Shown here: positions 15,508 to 23,154 of the stretch, in pieces
How positions within the stretch are numbered: position 1 is the first letter of the stretch
Layout: every line of letters starts with the position of its first letter
Source: Azoarcus sp.
GTDB lineage: Bacteria > Pseudomonadota > Gammaproteobacteria > Burkholderiales > Rhodocyclaceae
DNA length: 33,967 nucleotides
Reading direction: 5' to 3'
NCBI GenBank assembly: GCA_013911595.1
Contig: JACESY010000011.1
Coordinates: forward strand, 1-33,967
Notes under the pieces: model-generated
What the model was told of the DNA's origin: nothing
The model's database searches: none
What the model saw: only the letters and a program-made list of their open reading frames with translations
Position numbers and translations under genes: made by a program

Positions 15508-16914
15508 ATGAGCACCGTGACCACCCGCAATGCAACCCCCGGACAGACCAACGCCCGCGAACACTGCGATCTGCTCGTATGCGGTTCGCTGGTGATGACC
15601 TGCGACGAGGACGATCGCACCATCGCCCACGGCGCGGTCGCGATCCGCGGCAACCGCATCGTCGCAATCGGCACGCAAGGCGAACTGACCGCACGCTTCG
15701 AGGCCACCGAAACCATCGATGCCGGCAACCAGCTCGTGATGCCTGGTTTCATCAACTCGCACAACCACACACCGCTTATGATCGTGCGCGGCATGATCGA
15801 GGACCGCAATTTCGCACCGGCCTATACGCGCTCGCTGCCCAATGTGCATGCGCTGTCCGAGGAAGAGACCCATGCACTGTCACGCGCCGGTGCCTACGAG
15901 CTGCTGCGCGGCGGCATCACGACGGCAGTCGACTTCTATCGCCATCCGCGCGCACTGGTCGCCGCTGCCGACGAGGTCGGCCTGCGTGCGGTCATCAGCG
16001 GCCGCATCCACGACGCCGACACCGCCGAACTTGCCCAGGGACGATATGTACACAAGCGCGAGATCGGCGACGCCACGCTGCGCGAGACGCTGGACCTGAT
16101 CGCCGACGGCGAGCGTCGCGACAACGACCGTATCCGCTTCGACTTCGGCCCGCACGCGGCCGACACCTGCTCGCGCGCCCTGCTCGCCGAAGTCGCCGCC
16201 CTGGCCGCGAAGCGGCCGTGCAACATCCACACCCATCTGGCGCAGAGCCAGAAGGAAGTCGAGCACGTGCTCGCGCGCGACGGCGTGCTCCCGCATCGCC
16301 TGTTCGCCGAAGTCGGCCTGCTCGACGAACGCATGATCGCCGCGCACTGCGTCTTCCTCGAGGGCGAGGCCATCGCCGAGGTGGGCGCCTCGGGCATGGC
16401 CGTGGCACACGCCCCCCACCAGAACGCCCGCGTAGGCAACATCGCGCCGGTGCGCGATCTGGCCGACGCCGGCGCGCGCATCACGCTGTGCACCGACACG
16501 CGCTCGGCCGACATGTTCGAAGCCATGCGCCTGGCCGTGGCCTCGGCACGCATCCGCCGCAAGGAACTCGAGCCCAAGTCGCGCAAGACGCTGTCCTGGG
16601 TGCTGTCGGAGCCCGCCGCGGCGCTGCGTCTGCCCGGCGTGTCCGGCATGCTGCGCGAGGGCGACAAGGCCGACCTGATCCTGATCGATCTGGACAGCCC
16701 CAACCTCGTGCCCTTCGTCGAAGGCCCCGGCATGCTGGTGCACAGCGGCCAGTCGCTCAATGTGGACACCGTCATCGTCGACGGTCGCGTTCGGCTGCGC
16801 GATCGCAAGCCGGTGGGCTTCGATGGGCGCGACATCGTGCGCGAAGCGCAGCGCGTGGGCGCCCGCCTGTGGAAGGCGCAGGGTATCGAAAGTCCGATCG
16901 CCGAACCCGCATGA
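15508..16914 (+). CDS. TrzN/SsnA/MTA-deaminase-type metal-dependent amidohydrolase
   Basis: A 468-residue amidohydrolase-superfamily enzyme. The N-terminal beta-sandwich (DLLVCGSLVMT, GAVAIRGNRIVAIG) is followed by the metal-binding barrel: His85 and His87 in GFINSHNHTP, His241/His243 in IHTHLAQS, His280 in IAAHC and Asp330 in LCTDTRSADMFEAMRLA. The best-known relatives hydrolyse C-N or C-Cl bonds of heterocycles (methylthioadenosine/adenosylhomocysteine, guanine, triazines). In those deaminases an H-x-x-E glutamate shuttles protons; here it is Gln246, so simple deamination is not assured. GAAGGA precedes the ATG at 15508; a GTG at 15493 that overlaps the upstream stop is less likely. Its stop overlaps the next start as ATGA. 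It likely works on the same compound as the PuuE-like and amidase neighbours. Confidence 0.92.
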   Translation: MSTVTTRNATPGQTNAREHCDLLVCGSLVMTCDEDDRTIAHGAVAIRGNRIVAIGTQGELTARFEATETIDAGNQLVMPGFINSHNHTPLMIVRGMIEDRNFAPAYTRSLPNVHALSEEETHALSRAGAYELLRGGITTAVDFYRHPRALVAAADEVGLRAVISGRIHDADTAELAQGRYVHKREIGDATLRETLDLIADGERRDNDRIRFDFGPHAADTCSRALLAEVAALAAKRPCNIHTHLAQSQKEVEHVLARDGVLPHRLFAEVGLLDERMIAAHCVFLEGEAIAEVGASGMAVAHAPHQNARVGNIAPVRDLADAGARITLCTDTRSADMFEAMRLAVASARIRRKELEPKSRKTLSWVLSEPAAALRLPGVSGMLREGDKADLILIDLDSPNLVPFVEGPGMLVHSGQSLNVDTVIVDGRVRLRDRKPVGFDGRDIVREAQRVGARLWKAQGIESPIAEPA

Positions 16915-18335
16915 GCGCTGCCGATCCGACCGCACTCGGCGCTGTCGCGATCTCGCAGGCAGTGCGCACCCGCCGGCTTCGCGCGAGCGACGTGGCCGAG
17001 GCATTTGTCGCACACATCGCGACAGTCAATCCGACGCTCAACGCAATCGTCCAGCACGATCCGGCGTCCGTCACACGCACGGCAGCCGATATCGACCGCC
17101 GTGTCGACGCCGGCGAGGATCTGCCACTGGCGGGCGTGCCGTTCACGACCAAGGACAATCTGTGGGTCGGCGGCGTGACGGTGACCCAGGGCTCCCGCCT
17201 GTTCCGGGATTTCGTCGCACCGGCCGATGCCGTCGCGGTCGAGCGTCTACGCCGCGCCGGCGCGCTGTTCGTCGGCGTGACCAACTGCTCCGAGTTCGCC
17301 TGCAAGGGCGTGACGACCAACCGCGTCTACGGCACGACGCGCAACCCGTGGAACCTGGAGCGCACGCCGGGCGGTTCGTCCGGTGGTGCGGCCGCCGCCG
17401 TGTCGGCCGGCCTGTGCGCGATCGCGCTGGGCACCGACGCCGGGGGCTCGGTACGCCGGCCCGCCGCACACACCGGCGTGGTGGGCTTCAAGCCCGGCGC
17501 GGGCGTGATTGCCCATCCGATCGGATTCCAAGAGCCGGTCTTCGGCAACAGCGTCGTCGGCGTGATGGCGCGTAGCGTGGCCGATACGCGAGTCGCGATG
17601 GCGGCGATGGCCGGCTTCGATGCACGCGACCCGCAGTCCTTGCCGCGCGCGGACCTTCCCGACGCGCTGCGCACGCTGGCGCACTCCAACGGCCTGCGTG
17701 TGGCCTTCAGTCCTCAGCTCGGGCTCGTTTATCCGGTCGATCGGGACGTCGCTGCACGGGTGGAGGCGGCTGCAGAGTCGCTGACCCGGCGCGGCGTCAA
17801 AGTGGTGCGTGCCGACCCCGAGTGGCCGACCGACGCCGACGAATCGGCGTTGATGCCCTTGCAGTTTGCCGGGCTGGCGTCGATCCACGGCAAGGCCTTC
17901 GCGCGTGACCCCGAGGCCTTCGATCCGGACATCGCGACGCAGATCGAGCGCGGGCTGGCCCTGTCAGGCACCGCGGTTACCGACGCACTGCTGCTGCGCG
18001 ACCGCCTGTACCGCAGCCTTGCGGCGCTGTTCGCCGACTTCGACCTGCTGATCGCACCCACAGCGCCGGTCACGGCCTGGCCGCTCGAGCGGCTCGGCCC
18101 GGAGACCATCGATGGTCAGTCGGTATCGCCCCGCGGCCACGCGGTGTTCACTCCGCTGTTCAACCACACTTACGTTCCGGCCTGCTCGGTGCCCTGCGGG
18201 CTTGGCGACGACGGGCTGCCGGTCGGACTGCAGGTAATCGGGCCCCGCGGCGGGGAGACGTCCGTTCTGGCGCTCGCCGAGCTCGTCGAGGCGGAGTACG
18301 GAGCGCAGTTCGTTTCACCGCGCTCGCCGCACTGA
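16911..18335 (+). CDS. Amidase-signature-family amidase
   Basis: A 474-residue amidase. The Ser-cisSer-Lys triad of the amidase signature family is visible: Lys81 in FTTKDNLW, the cis-serine in TPGGSSGGAAAA (Ser156/Ser157) and the nucleophile Ser180 in GTDAGGSVRRP. The family cleaves linear amides, including carbamoyl and ureido acids (allophanate hydrolase, biuret hydrolase relatives, AtzE) and GatA substrates. This protein lacks GatB/GatC partners nearby and the C-terminal extension of allophanate hydrolase, so it is a catabolic amidase. It is coupled to the amidohydrolase gene by an ATGA overlap, with no separate Shine-Dalgarno sequence obvious. In the proposed pathway it would hydrolyse a linear amide made by ring opening, releasing ammonia. 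Confidence 0.94.
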   Translation: MSAADPTALGAVAISQAVRTRRLRASDVAEAFVAHIATVNPTLNAIVQHDPASVTRTAADIDRRVDAGEDLPLAGVPFTTKDNLWVGGVTVTQGSRLFRDFVAPADAVAVERLRRAGALFVGVTNCSEFACKGVTTNRVYGTTRNPWNLERTPGGSSGGAAAAVSAGLCAIALGTDAGGSVRRPAAHTGVVGFKPGAGVIAHPIGFQEPVFGNSVVGVMARSVADTRVAMAAMAGFDARDPQSLPRADLPDALRTLAHSNGLRVAFSPQLGLVYPVDRDVAARVEAAAESLTRRGVKVVRADPEWPTDADESALMPLQFAGLASIHGKAFARDPEAFDPDIATQIERGLALSGTAVTDALLLRDRLYRSLAALFADFDLLIAPTAPVTAWPLERLGPETIDGQSVSPRGHAVFTPLFNHTYVPACSVPCGLGDDGLPVGLQVIGPRGGETSVLALAELVEAEYGAQFVSPRSPH

Positions 18336-18472
18336 GCGAACGCATGCAGGATCGCCCCGCCTCCGATATGATGCAGGGCCCGAATCGTACACGCTCGCCG
18401 TCCAGGCCTGATTCGTGTGGTCCGGATTGGAGCGCGGGCACATGCTCCCCAATGTCTGCAGGACGAGATGCG

Positions 18473-19159
18473 ATGACCAAGGGCACGGCCGGACCGGTCA
18501 CCGACGAAATGATCTATCAGGCGATCTACGAAGCGATCGTCGAGCACCGTCTCGCGCCCGGCGCCAAGCTCAGCCAGGATGAGCTGGGCGAAATCTTCGG
18601 CGTGAGCAAAACGCGCGTGCGGCCGATCCTGTTCCGACTCGCCGAGCAGAAGATCGTCACGCTCGAACCGAACCGTGGCGCCTTCGTCGCCAAACCCTCG
18701 CTCGAAGAAGTGCGCGACGTGCTCGCCGCACGGCTGGTGGTCGAGGAGGGCATCATGCGAGAAGTCGCGCGCAACGTCACCGGCGGGCAGATCGCCGAGT
18801 TGCGTGCCCTGATCGACGCCGAACGCGACGCGCGGCTGGCCGGCGAATCCTCGCGTGCACACCGACTGTCGGGGCAGTTCCACATGTCGCTGGCCGAGAT
18901 GACCGGCAATCCGGTGCTCGTCGACCTGCTGCGTTACCTGATCTCGCGCAACGCGATCTCGATCGCGATGTATCAACCCAACGTCGGAAGCTGCTCGCTG
19001 CAAGGCCACACCGAGATCGTCGATGCGCTGGCCGCGCGCGACGAGGAGCGCGTCGTCGAGGTGTCGCTGTCCCATCTGCGCGATATTGCTCGCAGCCTCG
19101 ACCCCACGGCCGTGGACAGCAAGCGCAACAGCCTGCGCGGCGCCTTTACTGCGCGCTGA
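18473..19159 (+). CDS. GntR-family regulator (FCD type)
   Basis: A 228-residue GntR regulator. The N-terminal winged helix-turn-helix (about 8-75) includes [35 protein letters not shown] in its two helices and [16 protein letters not shown] wing residues. The C-terminal all-helical FCD domain has the expected histidines ([29 protein letters not shown]), which often bind a metal and an organic-acid ligand. The ATG at 18473 has AGGA upstream; an ATG at 18452 is possible. A gap of 137 bases after the amidase gene leaves room for its own promoter, but it is in line with that operon and is the best candidate to control it and the TRAP operon. Its last 14 bases overlap the convergent allA gene. Confidence 0.92.
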   Translation: MTKGTAGPVTDEMIYQAIYEAIVEHRLAPGAKLSQDELGEIFGVSKTRVRPILFRLAEQKIVTLEPNRGAFVAKPSLEEVRDVLAARLVVEEGIMREVARNVTGGQIAELRALIDAERDARLAGESSRAHRLSGQFHMSLAEMTGNPVLVDLLRYLISRNAISIAMYQPNVGSCSLQGHTEIVDALAARDEERVVEVSLSHLRDIARSLDPTAVDSKRNSLRGAFTAR

Positions 19160-19670
19160 ACACGTCCTCCCGCAAGACCAGTTCCACCGCCTCGTCGAGC
19201 CGATGTTCCTCGCAGTCGGGTTCCGGCCCGATGCGATCCACGATCAGGAAGTCCGACACGCCATCCAGAGCGAGCAGCGGGTGGTGCCACACGTCGCGCG
19301 CGTAGTTCACGCCCTGCTCGGCGCTGGCGACGAACAATCTCAGCTCACTGGCGCGCGGACGCGGGCCTGGCGGTGCGACCAGCAGCAGATAGGGGCGGCC
19401 CGACAGCGGCACGAATGCCTGGCTACCCAGACGGTGACGTTCCATCATCGTCGCCTCGAACGGCAACGCACGCGCCTCGCCGCGGAAGATGCTGATCCCG
19501 GCGCGACCGCGACCACCGGCGTCCACGCGTGCCAAATCATGGTAGCGCTCGGTGTTGCCGGCGTTGATCGGGAAGTGGCGCACCGCATCCGAGCACTCGA
19601 TCACATCGCCGAACGGCGCGAAGGCCTCGCGCGTGAGCGGCTCGGCGACGAGCCGACGACCTGCACTCAT
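19146..19670 (-). CDS. allA: Ureidoglycolate lyase (AllA)
   Basis: A 174-residue cupin-like enzyme matching AllA in length and motifs: [19 protein letters not shown] at the N-terminus, [18 protein letters not shown] (about 33-50), [20 protein letters not shown], then [19 protein letters not shown] and [16 protein letters not shown] with conserved histidines. It splits ureidoglycolate into glyoxylate and urea, the last step of the allantoicase route, in the cytoplasm. Its ATG overlaps the allantoicase stop by four bases, so the two are co-translated. It ends in TAA inside the 3' end of the convergent GntR gene. Being next to allantoicase and PuuE makes the call firm. Confidence 0.95.
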   Translation of the reverse strand: MSAGRRLVAEPLTREAFAPFGDVIECSDAVRHFPINAGNTERYHDLARVDAGGRGRAGISIFRGEARALPFEATMMERHRLGSQAFVPLSGRPYLLLVAPPGPRPRASELRLFVASAEQGVNYARDVWHHPLLALDGVSDFLIVDRIGPEPDCEEHRLDEAVELVLREDVFSAQ

Positions 19671-20698
19671 CGAACCACCCTCCCCCACACGCGCAGGCGC
19701 GAAACACCGCCGTCGGGGATGATGTTCAGGCGCACGTGCGTGACCGGACCGATGCGCGCTATCGTCGACGCGAACTCGTGCTCGGCGTCTGCGGTGAGGG
19801 CGCATTCCGGCAGCAGCACCGGCCAGAACATGCTCTGCGCGACCAGCGAAGCGGGCGTTCCGCCGTCGGGCACACAGGCTGCCTGCACCGAGCAGCGGTC
19901 CGGGAAGTTGCCCTTGAAGTGCGCGGTGTCGATCTCGATGCGCTCGACCTCGCCGAGCGCTGCCAGCGCGACGATGCACCAGTCATGGCCCGGTTCGCGT
20001 CGCCGCCGCGTTTCCCAGCCGTCGCCCATATCCACGCCGCGACCCGGCAGGAGAAGGTTCTCGACCGAGCCGAAGTGCGCGTCGTTCCAGGCAACCGGCC
20101 GCGCCCCATTCGTCAGCGCAGCCAGATCGACCGACGTGTTCGAAGCGACATCGTCGAGTGCGCTGGAGAAAACGCCGTACACGCGCAGCCGCGCGATTCC
20201 GCCGTCCGGGAGGATGTTCACCCGCAAGTGCGTCCACTCGCCGGCGGCGGTGGCCTCGATCAGGTGATGCCGATTGCCGGTGAGCGCGGTGAGCACAAGG
20301 ACCTCACTCCATGCCGCGTCGTCGCCGGGCTCATCGACATCGGTACACGTTCCCTCGATGGCCACCGCCGGCGCATAGTTTCCGGTGAAGTGACTGGTGT
20401 CGATATCGAAGCCACGCACCACGCCCTTGCCGGCCAGTCGGATCACGCAATGATCATGGCCCGGACCACGGCGCCGCCGCGTCTCCCAGCCGTCCATCCA
20501 TTTGCCGTGATCGTCGTAACGACCTGGATGAAACTCGGCCGGCGTCGCATCGAGCATGCGCGAGACCGGCGCGAAGAACGCGTCGGAGGCGGACACCGGC
20601 GCGGCACCCAGGCGCGGGTCGGCGAGATTGGTCGCGGTCTTCGCCCAGTCAGGCAGTTCGGCGGCTTCGGCAATACGGATGCGGTCGGGGGCGGTCAC
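19667..20698 (-). CDS. alc: Allantoicase
   Basis: A 343-residue allantoicase, which hydrolyses allantoate to ureidoglycolate and urea. It consists of two homologous galactose-binding-like repeats, clearly visible: [20 protein letters not shown] and [20 protein letters not shown], then [12 protein letters not shown] and [12 protein letters not shown], then [18 protein letters not shown] and [18 protein letters not shown]. The start is a GTG at 20698 with AAGGAGG 5 bases before it; a longer frame upstream is not allantoicase-like because it lies over puuE in another frame. It is the middle gene of the puuE-alc-allA operon, 11 bases after puuE and overlapping allA by four bases. Confidence 0.97.
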   Translation of the reverse strand: MTAPDRIRIAEAAELPDWAKTATNLADPRLGAAPVSASDAFFAPVSRMLDATPAEFHPGRYDDHGKWMDGWETRRRRGPGHDHCVIRLAGKGVVRGFDIDTSHFTGNYAPAVAIEGTCTDVDEPGDDAAWSEVLVLTALTGNRHHLIEATAAGEWTHLRVNILPDGGIARLRVYGVFSSALDDVASNTSVDLAALTNGARPVAWNDAHFGSVENLLLPGRGVDMGDGWETRRRREPGHDWCIVALAALGEVERIEIDTAHFKGNFPDRCSVQAACVPDGGTPASLVAQSMFWPVLLPECALTADAEHEFASTIARIGPVTHVRLNIIPDGGVSRLRVWGRVVR

Positions 20699-20709
20699 GG
20701 AATCCTCCT

Positions 20710-21642
20710 TCAGAGTTTGGGGGCGGGATGGCGCGCAATCCAGTGTTGCGCGATGTCGACGCGGCGACAGACCCACACGCGGTCGTGGCACTCGATGTGA
20801 TCGAGAAAGCGCTGCAATGCGCGGAAACGGCCGGGACGCCCGATCAGGCGGCAGTGCAGGCCGACATTCATCATCGCGGGACGCGACTCGCCCTCGGCAT
20901 AGAGCACGTCGAAGGTATCGCGCAGATAACGGTAGAACGGCTCGCCATCGGAATAGCCCTGCGGCAACGCGAAACGCATGTCGTTGGCGTCGAGCGTGTA
21001 GGGCACGACCAGATGCTGCACGGTCGTGCCGTCGGACTTCGTCACCGGCGTCCAGAACGGCAGATCGTCGCCATAGTGGTCGGAGTCGTAGATGCAACGA
21101 CCGTCCTCGACGACGAGACGCCGCGTGTTGGGCGAATCGCGCCCTGTGTACCAGCCGGATGGCGGCGCACCGGTCAGATGCTCGATGACCGCGATGGCGC
21201 GTTGCAGGTGTTCACGCTCGCTCACCTCGTCCATTTCCTGGTAGCTGATCCAGCGCCAGCCATGGCTGGCGATTTCGTGCCCCAGTTCGACGAAGGCGGC
21301 GGCCGCCTCACGGTTGCGCTCCAGCGCCATGCCGACCCCGAACACGGTAAGCGGCAGGCCACGCCGCTCGAACTCGCGCAGCACCCGCCACACGCCGGCG
21401 CGCGAGCCGTATTCGTAGATCGACTCGATCGACAGGTGCCGGTCGGGAAAGGACGGGGGGTTGAACACCTCCGTAAGAAACTGCTCGCTGCCGGCATCAC
21501 CGTGCAGCACGCTGTTCTCGCCGCCTTCCTCGTAGTTGAGCACGAACTGCACGGCCACCCGCGCGCCCCCCGGCCAATCGGCCTGAGGGCGGTCACGACC
21601 GTAGCCGACCATGTCGCGCGGATAGTGCTGGAACAGATGCAT
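20710..21642 (-). CDS. puuE: Allantoinase, PuuE type
   Basis: A 310-residue allantoinase of the polysaccharide-deacetylase-derived type first defined as PuuE (HpxB in Klebsiella). It shows [17 protein letters not shown] opening residues ([15 protein letters not shown]), [12 protein letters not shown] (33-44) where deacetylases have metal-binding aspartates, [13 protein letters not shown] (74-86), [17 protein letters not shown] (121-137) and [19 protein letters not shown]. It opens the hydantoin ring of allantoin to give allantoate. GGAGGG lies 8 bases before the ATG. It is the first gene of the minus-strand operon with alc and allA and is divergent from a GntR gene, the expected regulator. 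A paralogue lies at 14540-15496. Confidence 0.97.
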   Translation of the reverse strand: MHLFQHYPRDMVGYGRDRPQADWPGGARVAVQFVLNYEEGGENSVLHGDAGSEQFLTEVFNPPSFPDRHLSIESIYEYGSRAGVWRVLREFERRGLPLTVFGVGMALERNREAAAAFVELGHEIASHGWRWISYQEMDEVSEREHLQRAIAVIEHLTGAPPSGWYTGRDSPNTRRLVVEDGRCIYDSDHYGDDLPFWTPVTKSDGTTVQHLVVPYTLDANDMRFALPQGYSDGEPFYRYLRDTFDVLYAEGESRPAMMNVGLHCRLIGRPGRFRALQRFLDHIECHDRVWVCRRVDIAQHWIARHPAPKL

Positions 21643-21711
21643 TGCGCAAACCCTCCGAAGATCTGCGTGCGCCGGAAGGTCAAGTGCACCAGCTTACGCA
21701 TTCTTTCTGAC

Positions 21712-21741
21712 ATGTTACGAAGAATTCCATGTTGTGGTCAA
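21712..21741 (-). promoter_or_regulatory. Probable sigma70 promoter of the puuE-alc-allA operon
   Basis: On the minus strand TTGACC (21741-21736) and TAACAT (21717-21712) are separated by 18 bases and match five and four of six consensus positions. A start near 21705 gives a leader of about 62 bases before the puuE ATG. Confidence 0.5.
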
Positions 21742-21775
21742 GCAGACATGTCGAACCGCGAATTGGGCTACCATC

Positions 21776-21797
21776 GCCGCATTGTCGACAATGCGGC
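21776..21797. promoter_or_regulatory. Perfect 22-base palindrome, candidate GntR operator
   Basis: The sequence GCCGCATTGTCGACAATGCGGC equals its own reverse complement over all 22 bases; the core is ATTGTCGACAAT. GntR regulators of the FCD class often bind short palindromes with TTGT/ACAA arms, so it fits the GntR gene that starts nine bases downstream. A possible -10 box, TACCAT (21770-21775), lies just before it, so the palindrome would cover the transcription start of that gene. It is about 35 bases upstream of the -35 box of the divergent puuE promoter. Confidence 0.7.
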
Positions 21798-21806
21798 CTT
21801 CTCATC

Positions 21807-22469
21807 ATGGACGACACCGCAACCGAAGTCCCGCAACTGCGCGAGCAGGCCTTCGTGAAATTGCGCCAGTTGCTGGTCGACGGTGGCCTGCGTCCGGGTC
21901 AGTTCGTTTCGATGCCGGACCTGGTCCGCCAACTCGGCCTGCCGATCGCGCCGGTACGCGAAGCAGTCAAGCGAGCCGAGGCACTGTCGCTGGTCACGGT
22001 GGTGCCCAAGCGCGGCGCCTTTGTCATGGACGCCACGCCCGAGACCATCCGACACACCTTCGATCTGCGCGCGATCCTCGATCAGGAAGGGGCACGCCGG
22101 CTCGCGCTGCGGCACGATGCAAACCGCATGTCCACGCTGCGACAGGCCCATCGGGAAGTTTTCGACGCCGCTCGCGGAACGATCACACCGGCCTTGCAGC
22201 AACGCGCCAAGGAGGTGGACTGGTCCATGCACCAGACGCTCGCCGATGCGCTGGACAACCCTATCGCGAGCGACCTGTACGCGGCCAACCGGGATCGCAT
22301 CTCCATCCTTCAGCACGCGCGCCCCCTGCTGCCTGACCGCATCGGACCGGCAATGGCCGAGCATCTGGCGATCCTCGACTGCATCACGGCCGGCGACGCG
22401 ACGTCAGCCGCCGATGCAGTGCGCGCCCATTACGCCCAGACCTTGCGCTGGTGGGGCCTGTTCGACTGA
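21807..22469 (+). CDS. GntR-family regulator (FCD type), divergent from the allantoin operon
   Basis: A 220-residue regulator. The N-terminal winged helix-turn-helix (about 12-72) reads QAFVKLRQLLVDGGLRPGQF, LVRQLGLPIAPVREAVKRAE and VVPKRGAFVMDA, typical of GntR. The C-terminal FCD domain includes LRAILDQEGARRLAL, a DWSMHQTLADALDNP helix and AEHLAILDCITAGD. It probably senses a pathway intermediate such as allantoin, ureidoglycolate or glyoxylate and controls puuE-alc-allA and itself; the adjacent palindrome is the likely operator. The ATG at 21807 gives the family N-terminus but has no evident Shine-Dalgarno sequence, and the leader may be very short. It is convergent with arfB, nine bases from its stop. 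Confidence 0.93.
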   Translation: MDDTATEVPQLREQAFVKLRQLLVDGGLRPGQFVSMPDLVRQLGLPIAPVREAVKRAEALSLVTVVPKRGAFVMDATPETIRHTFDLRAILDQEGARRLALRHDANRMSTLRQAHREVFDAARGTITPALQQRAKEVDWSMHQTLADALDNPIASDLYAANRDRISILQHARPLLPDRIGPAMAEHLAILDCITAGDATSAADAVRAHYAQTLRWWGLFD

Positions 22470-22478
22470 AGGCGTCAA

Positions 22479-22886
22479 TCAGTCGTCGCCCGGCGCGCGC
22501 CGCCCGGCCTTGATGCGGGCGCGGTGCGTCTTGCCGGCCAGACGCCGCTTGATCGAACCGCGGGTGGGACGCGTCGGAACGCGCTTGCGCGGCACCTTGC
22601 GCGCGGCTTCGATCACTTCTTCGAGGCGGCGCAGGGCCTCCGCGCGGTTCTTCTCGAGACTGCGGAATTTCTGCGCCTTGATCACCAGCACGCCATCGCG
22701 ACCGATGCGCCGGTCACCACGCGCGAGCAGGCGTTCCTTGATTTCGTCGGGCAGCGACGAAGCGCCGATGTCGAAGCGCAGGTGCACGGCGCTGGACACC
22801 TTGTTGACGTTCTGCCCGCCCGGACCACTGGCGCGGATCGCGCTGATCTCGACCTCGTCGGGCGGCACCGGAAAAGCCTCAGTCAT
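22479..22886 (-). CDS. arfB: Peptidyl-tRNA hydrolase ArfB (alternative ribosome-rescue factor)
   Basis: A 135-residue protein close to the length of E. coli ArfB/YaeJ (about 140). The catalytic GGQ motif is at 23-25 in RASGPGGQNVNKV, as in release factors, followed by the compact fold (VHLRFDIGASSLPDEIKERLL). The C-terminal tail is rich in Arg and Lys (KVPRKRVPTRPTRGSIKRRL then AGKTHRARIKAGRR), which threads into the empty mRNA channel of stalled ribosomes. It releases nascent chains from non-stop ribosomes. The ATG at 22886, with GAGGG 8 bases before it, gives the family start; a longer frame to 22982 is not conserved. It stands alone, convergent with GntR and divergent from the AsmA-like gene. 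Confidence 0.96.
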   Translation of the reverse strand: MTEAFPVPPDEVEISAIRASGPGGQNVNKVSSAVHLRFDIGASSLPDEIKERLLARGDRRIGRDGVLVIKAQKFRSLEKNRAEALRRLEEVIEAARKVPRKRVPTRPTRGSIKRRLAGKTHRARIKAGRRAPGDD

Positions 22887-23154
22887 TGCGACACCCTCGT
22901 CTGCGCGTCGTGCTTGCCGGAACGAAATTGTGGCGACCCGTGCGAACGCGAAGATCAGATGACATGGCGGAACCTCGAACAATCGGATTTGCCGAGCCTA
23001 GCCCGATCCGTGCGCGACAACAATTGGGGCTCGCGCCACACCGCACGCAATCGCCGATCTGCTGCGCCTGTCACGCATCCCGTCGCGGTGCCACATCCAC
23101 GATACATGCAGAAGCCACTGTCGCCTGCGCTCCGACTGGGCCAGAATGCAGGTC

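Noticed and set aside
15579..16910. An in-frame extension of the amidase over the amidohydrolase gene
   Set aside because: The extra part is Arg-rich nonsense overlapping a clear amidohydrolase. The amidase starts at the ATGA overlap at 16911.
20699..21097. An in-frame extension of allantoicase over puuE
   Set aside because: The added residues are not allantoicase-like. The GTG at 20698 has an AAGGAGG at correct spacing.
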